Assembly: GCA_902475285.1 (NCBI GenBank) | Contig: CABRZA010000032.1 | Coordinates: 1-18,314, forward strand | Reading direction: 5' to 3' | From: an uncultured Porphyromonadaceae bacterium | Lineage (GTDB): Bacteria > Bacteroidota > Bacteroidia > Bacteroidales > Muribaculaceae | DNA: 18,314 nt | Shown here: positions 15,854 to 18,314 of the stretch, one piece after another | How the letters are laid out: each line of letters opens with the position of its first letter | Numbering within the stretch: position 1 is the first letter of the stretch | Program-made: the position numbers and the translations under genes | Notes under the pieces: model-generated | Told to the model about the DNA's origin: nothing | The model's input: the letters and a program-made list of their open reading frames with translations, nothing else | Database searches by the model: none

Positions 15854-17335
15854 ATGGATTACTCACAATTTTTAGCCATGAAGCAGGAAATAGGCCTGCT
15901 GATTGTATTCTTGCTGGTGTTCTTCTACGACACCTTCCTCCCCAAAGGCGCCCAGAAAGGTCTCCCCGCCTTTGCATCGGTGCTCATGCTTCTTCTCACT
16001 GCCTTCGGCATAGCCTGCCCCTGCCTCAACGGCGCGTGCGGCACCACAGAGGCCTTCGGAGGCATGTATGTGGCATCGCCCGTGATTACCGCTATCAAGA
16101 ACATCCTCAACATTGGTGTTGTCATCGTCCTCATCCAGTCGATAAAGTGGACCAACAGCGAAGCCATGACCATGCGCCGCGGTGAGTTCTACGAGCTCCT
16201 GCTCGTCACGCTCTTCGGCATGTACCTCATGATTTCCGCACGCCACTTCCTCCTCTTCATCATCGGTCTCGAAAGCGCCTCGCTGCCCCTCGCAGCCATG
16301 GTGGCCCTCGACAAGAACCGCTATGAGAGCCGCGAGGCAGCCGTGAAATACATCCTCACCGCCGTCTTCTCGTCGGCAGTGTTCATGATGGGCCTTTCCT
16401 TTGTATACGGCCTCACCGGCTCGCTCTATTTCAGCAACATCTACTTCGCAATCACAGGCCAGGCAGGCGCACTCCTTGTCCTTGCCATCGCCTTCGTGAT
16501 TGCCGGCATAGGTTTCAAGCTCTCGCTCGTGCCCTTCCACCTCTGGACGGCCGACGTCTACCAGGGTGCCCCCACATCAGTCACCTCCTACCTCTCGGTG
16601 ATATCCAAGGGCGCCACGGCATTCGCCTTCCTCGTGGTCATGAGCCAGGTCTTCGGCCAGGTTTACTCGCAGGTGTGGGAGTGGATGCTCTACGCACTCA
16701 TCATCCTCACCATCACCGTAGGTAACCTCTTCGCCATCCGCCAGCGCAACATGAAGCGCTTCCTCGCCTTCTCCTCCATATCGCAGGCAGGCTACATCAT
16801 GCTCGGCGTGATAGCCTTCAACGCCATGGGCATGGCCGCGCTGATGTACTACATCCTCGTCTACATCTTCTCCAACCTCGCCGCCTTCGGCGTAATAGGA
16901 GCTATCGAGAACGCCACCGGCCGCGTGTCGATGGACGACTACCGCGGACTCTACAAGACCAACCCGCGCCTCTCCTTCGCCATGATGCTCGCCATGTTCT
17001 CGCTCGCCGGCATCCCGCCCTTCGCAGGCTTCTTCTCGAAGTTCTTCATCTTCACCGGAGCCATCAACCAGGGTACCACGGCAATCTACGTCCTCGTGCT
17101 GATAGCATTGATCAACACCATCGTGTCGCTCTACTACTATCTGCTCGTGGTTAAGGCAATGTTCATCTCCGACGAAGAGCCCGTCGTTCCCACCTTCCGC
17201 TCTGCATGCAGCGAGCGCCTCGGCCTCTGGATCACCGTCGGCGGCATCATCCTCCTCGGCATTGTGAGCTGCGTTTACAGCGGCCTCCTCGATCTCACCG
17301 CCGTCAGCCCCATGGACGCCTACTTCATCAAGTAA
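15854..17335 (+). CDS. nuoN: NADH-quinone oxidoreductase subunit N (NuoN)
   Basis: NuoN is the proximal antiporter-like pump subunit, next to NuoK. The 493-residue protein has the membrane glutamate Glu140 in GLESASLPLAAM and the pump lysine Lys222 in GIGFKLSLVPFHLWTADVYQGAPTSVTSYLS. A further lysine follows in the next helix (V-I-S-K-G-A), and G-I-P-P-F-A-G-F-F-S-K-F marks the C-terminal half. The SLVPFHLWTADVYQGAP block is diagnostic for NuoN as against NuoL or NuoM. It starts 21 bases after nuoM and is the last gene of the cluster. A strong terminator follows 21 bases after its stop. Confidence 0.96.
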   Translation: MDYSQFLAMKQEIGLLIVFLLVFFYDTFLPKGAQKGLPAFASVLMLLLTAFGIACPCLNGACGTTEAFGGMYVASPVITAIKNILNIGVVIVLIQSIKWTNSEAMTMRRGEFYELLLVTLFGMYLMISARHFLLFIIGLESASLPLAAMVALDKNRYESREAAVKYILTAVFSSAVFMMGLSFVYGLTGSLYFSNIYFAITGQAGALLVLAIAFVIAGIGFKLSLVPFHLWTADVYQGAPTSVTSYLSVISKGATAFAFLVVMSQVFGQVYSQVWEWMLYALIILTITVGNLFAIRQRNMKRFLAFSSISQAGYIMLGVIAFNAMGMAALMYYILVYIFSNLAAFGVIGAIENATGRVSMDDYRGLYKTNPRLSFAMMLAMFSLAGIPPFAGFFSKFFIFTGAINQGTTAIYVLVLIALINTIVSLYYYLLVVKAMFISDEEPVVPTFRSACSERLGLWITVGGIILLGIVSCVYSGLLDLTAVSPMDAYFIK

Positions 17336-17356
17336 ATCATTCCCCATCTCCACCCC

Positions 17357-17388
17357 AAAGCCCCGCCACCGCGGGGCTTTGTTTTTTA
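17357..17388 (+). terminator. Rho-independent terminator of the nuo-atp-nuo operon
   Basis: A perfect ten-base-pair stem (AAAGCCCCGC at 17357-17366 with GCGGGGCTTT at 17371-17380) encloses the four-base loop CACC. It is followed by a G and six T residues (17382-17387). It lies 21 bases after the nuoN stop. The reverse strand has no T-run after the stem, so it should act only on plus-strand transcripts. Confidence 0.92.
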
Positions 17389-17391
17389 GAA

Positions 17392-17420
17392 CACTCTTGG
17401 CGCCCCCTACGCCAAGAGTG
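17392..17420. repeat. Perfect 11-bp inverted repeat after the terminator
   Basis: CACTCTTGGCG (17392-17402) and CGCCAAGAGTG (17410-17420) are exact reverse complements around the loop CCCCCTA. It lies only a few bases after the terminator T-run. No T-run follows on the plus strand, so it is not a canonical second terminator. It may be a back-up stem, an RNA-stability element or part of a repeat family. Confidence 0.6.
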
Positions 17421-17455
17421 CTCTCGGAGTTCTACGAGCGCTCAGAGTTCTCTGA
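17416..17455. repeat. Degenerate 18-bp tandem repeat with a compact palindrome
   Basis: Two adjacent 18-base units (17416-17433 and 17434-17451) agree at 13 of 18 positions and share the ending GAGTTCT. The second unit runs into TCAGAG-TT-CTCTGA (17442-17455), a perfect six-base-pair inverted repeat with a two-base spacer. Function is unknown. It could be the remains of a repetitive extragenic element. Confidence 0.35.
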
Positions 17456-17512
17456 ATCCAGAAAGTCGTCAGCCCCCTCGCGATAGCGATAACAATAAGT
17501 CTTAACAATTTG

Positions 17513-17666
17513 CGATGAGGATGTTGCAAAACTAAAAATTGAGCAGAAGTTATTCTCGGTTCGCTATTTAAAGTACTGATTAGCAACGAGTAGGGGCGCA
17601 ATATATTGCGCCCGCCCAGGCTGTACATTCTAAAAACATCTATTTTGCAACACCCCCATCGATGAG
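17513..17666. mobile_element. Putative MITE-like element (about 150 bp, terminal inverted repeats)
   Basis: CGATGAGGATGTTGCAAAA (17513-17531) and the reverse complement of 17643-17661 (CGATGGGGGTGTTGCAAAA) match at 17 of 19 positions; the inner ten bases TGTTGCAAAA are perfect. A seven-base direct repeat CGATGAG lies at both ends (17513-17519 and 17660-17666) and could be a target-site duplication. There is no open reading frame of note inside, so the element would be non-autonomous. Because CGAT is itself palindromic, direct and inverted repeats overlap at the ends and the exact boundary is uncertain. The transposase family is not identified. A perfect palindrome sits in the middle. Confidence 0.45.
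17594..17613. repeat. Perfect 20-bp palindrome
   Basis: GGGCGCAATATATTGCGCCC is an exact palindrome with no spacer, located near the middle of the putative MITE. It can form a cruciform or, in RNA, a hairpin with a small AT-rich loop. Short palindromes of the type GGGCG-AT-rich-CGCCC recur between genes in many bacterial genomes, but I cannot confirm copy number here. Confidence 0.7.
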
Positions 17667-17696
17667 CGTTTTCAATACCTTGCGTCCGAACATAGT

Positions 17697-17726
17697 CAAG
17701 GGCTGCGCCTCGCGGTGCGGCCCTTG
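17697..17726 (-). terminator. Stem-loop downstream of the sigma-factor gene, possible terminator
   Basis: CAAGGGCTGCGCC (17697-17709) pairs with GGTGCGGCCCTTG (17714-17726) around the loop TCGC. Eleven of 13 pairs are Watson-Crick; the other two positions are G-U wobbles in a plus-strand transcript and A-C mismatches in a minus-strand transcript. It begins 24 bases past the sigma-factor stop. Neither strand has a T-run after it, so it may be an mRNA 3'-end stabiliser or a repeat rather than an intrinsic terminator. Confidence 0.4.
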
Positions 17727-17750
17727 GTGTATGGGTGAAATTATGGAAGT

Positions 17751-18254
17751 TCAGCGGTATTCGGCGAAGCGATGCTGGAGGCGCTTGCGGGCATAGAAGA
17801 TGCGGCTCTTGACGGTGCCTACGGGAAGGCCGAGCTGCTGGGCTATCTCTTCGTATTTGTAGCCGGTGACGTGCATGGAGAAGGGAATGCGGTATTCGTC
17901 GGAGAAACTGTTGATGGCCTCTGTGATTTCGGCAGCGGAGCAGGAGCCTTCGGGCGACTCGTCGGCGCTGTCGCGGCTGAGGTTGAGGAGGTAGAGATTG
18001 TCGGTGGTGTCGACCATGGTTGCGGCACGCTGCCCCCGGCGGTAGTTGTTGATGAAGATGTTGCGCATTATAGTGAAGACCCAAGCCTTGAAGTTGGTGC
18101 CTTCGGCGTATTTCTCTTCATTGTCGAGAGCCTTGAGGGTGGTGTCTTGAAGGAGATCGTAGGCATCGTCGCGATTCGAGGTGAGCATGAATGCGAAGTT
18201 GAGGAGGTTCGACTGGAGGTTCATCAGCGAAGTTTGGAATGTTGACGTTGCCAT
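17751..18254 (-). CDS. ECF-type RNA polymerase sigma factor (sigma-70 family)
   Basis: The 167-residue protein has the two-domain build of extracytoplasmic-function sigma factors, which direct RNA polymerase to special promoters. Sigma region 2 covers about residues 13-74, with L-T-S-N-R-D-D-A-Y-D-L-L-Q-D-T-T-L-K-A (25-42) and F-K-A-W-V-F-T-I-M-R-N-I-F-I-N-N-Y-R-R at 55-73. Sigma region 4 covers about 109-160, with a helix-turn-helix in Y-E-E-I-A-Q-Q-L-G-L-P-V-G-T-V-K-S-R (134-151). A linker rich in Asp and Ser lies between. There is no membrane segment. No anti-sigma gene lies downstream before the convergent nuo operon. Its regulon cannot be read from the sequence, and I cannot assign it to a named sigma factor. 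Confidence 0.93.
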   Translation of the reverse strand: MATSTFQTSLMNLQSNLLNFAFMLTSNRDDAYDLLQDTTLKALDNEEKYAEGTNFKAWVFTIMRNIFINNYRRGQRAATMVDTTDNLYLLNLSRDSADESPEGSCSAAEITEAINSFSDEYRIPFSMHVTGYKYEEIAQQLGLPVGTVKSRIFYARKRLQHRFAEYR

Positions 18255-18314
18255 AATGTATAGTTTTTAAGAGGTGATTTTTTTCGGTTGATAGGATGAT
18301 GTCGTTGTTTAGTT
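18255..18314 (-). promoter_or_regulatory. Upstream region of the sigma-factor gene (partial)
   Basis: Read on the minus strand, these 60 bases are AT-rich with an A-tract (a seven-A run at 18279-18285 and further A-rich sequence close to the ATG), as expected for a Bacteroidetes 5' leader. No confident match to the TAnnTTTG promoter element was found. The promoter may lie in or beyond the right edge. Confidence 0.3.

Larger units (their letters stand above)
17336..17750. other. Non-coding convergent intergenic region rich in inverted repeats
   Basis: This 415-base gap separates nuoN from the convergent sigma-factor gene. I find no credible gene: the open frames here have no recognisable motif and are shadows. 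From left to right it holds the nuo-operon terminator, a cluster of short inverted repeats (17392-17455), a MITE-like element (about 17513-17666) with a perfect palindrome in its middle, and a stem-loop just past the sigma-factor stop. The base composition is mixed, with AT-rich patches unlike the flanking genes. Confidence 0.75.

Noticed and set aside
17407..18084. Minus-strand open frame of 225 codons spanning the repeat region and part of the sigma-factor gene
   Set aside because: It overlaps the clear sigma-factor gene in another frame, runs through the inverted repeats, and its arginine/histidine-rich translation has no recognisable domain.
17772..18245. Plus-strand open frame of 157 codons opposite the sigma-factor gene
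   Set aside because: It is a shadow of the sigma-factor codons, Val/Gly/Glu-rich, with no motif.
1..18314. tRNA, rRNA, CRISPR array or riboswitch
   Set aside because: I looked for regular spaced repeats and for tRNA-like or rRNA-like segments, especially in 1-141 and 17336-17750, and saw none. A covariance-model search would be needed to exclude small RNAs fully.

Overview
The window looks like part of a Bacteroidales chromosome. Gene content and protein motifs are of Bacteroidetes type: a fused NuoCD, a complex I set with no NuoE/F/G, an ATP synthase operon that starts atpD-atpC, a short epsilon subunit, and an a subunit with a signal peptide and periplasmic extension. The strong preference for C-ending codons and high coding GC would suit a Muribaculaceae-like gut lineage. 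That family placement is inference; no rRNA gene is present.

Layout. Positions 1-141 are a leader with no convincing gene. Positions 142-17335 hold 18 genes, all on the plus strand, with gaps of at most 49 bases or short overlaps. The first block is nuoA, nuoB, nuoCD and nuoH (142-3897). The second is a complete F1Fo ATP synthase set, atpD-atpC-atpB-atpE-atpF-atpH-atpA-atpG (3931-10740). The third is nuoI, nuoJ, nuoK, nuoL, nuoM and nuoN (10786-17335). So the ATP synthase operon sits between nuoH and nuoI of the complex I operon. I see no internal terminator, and a strong intrinsic terminator follows nuoN at 17357-17388. One polycistronic message of about 17 kb is therefore plausible.

Positions 17336-17750 contain no gene. 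They hold the nuo terminator, a cluster of short inverted repeats, a MITE-like element of about 150 bp with 19-bp imperfect terminal inverted repeats around a perfect 20-bp palindrome, and a further stem-loop close to the end of the next gene. Positions 17751-18254 on the minus strand encode an ECF-type sigma factor that converges on the operon. The last 60 bases are its upstream region.

How the genes work together. The complex I membrane arm and quinone module pump ions while reducing quinone, using an unidentified donor because the NADH-oxidising subunits are not here. The ATP synthase uses the resulting gradient. Placing both machines in one directon is the most interesting feature: it would couple supply of the pump and of the consumer of the gradient. 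The c subunit lacks the glutamine and Ser/Thr sodium signature, which favours proton coupling.
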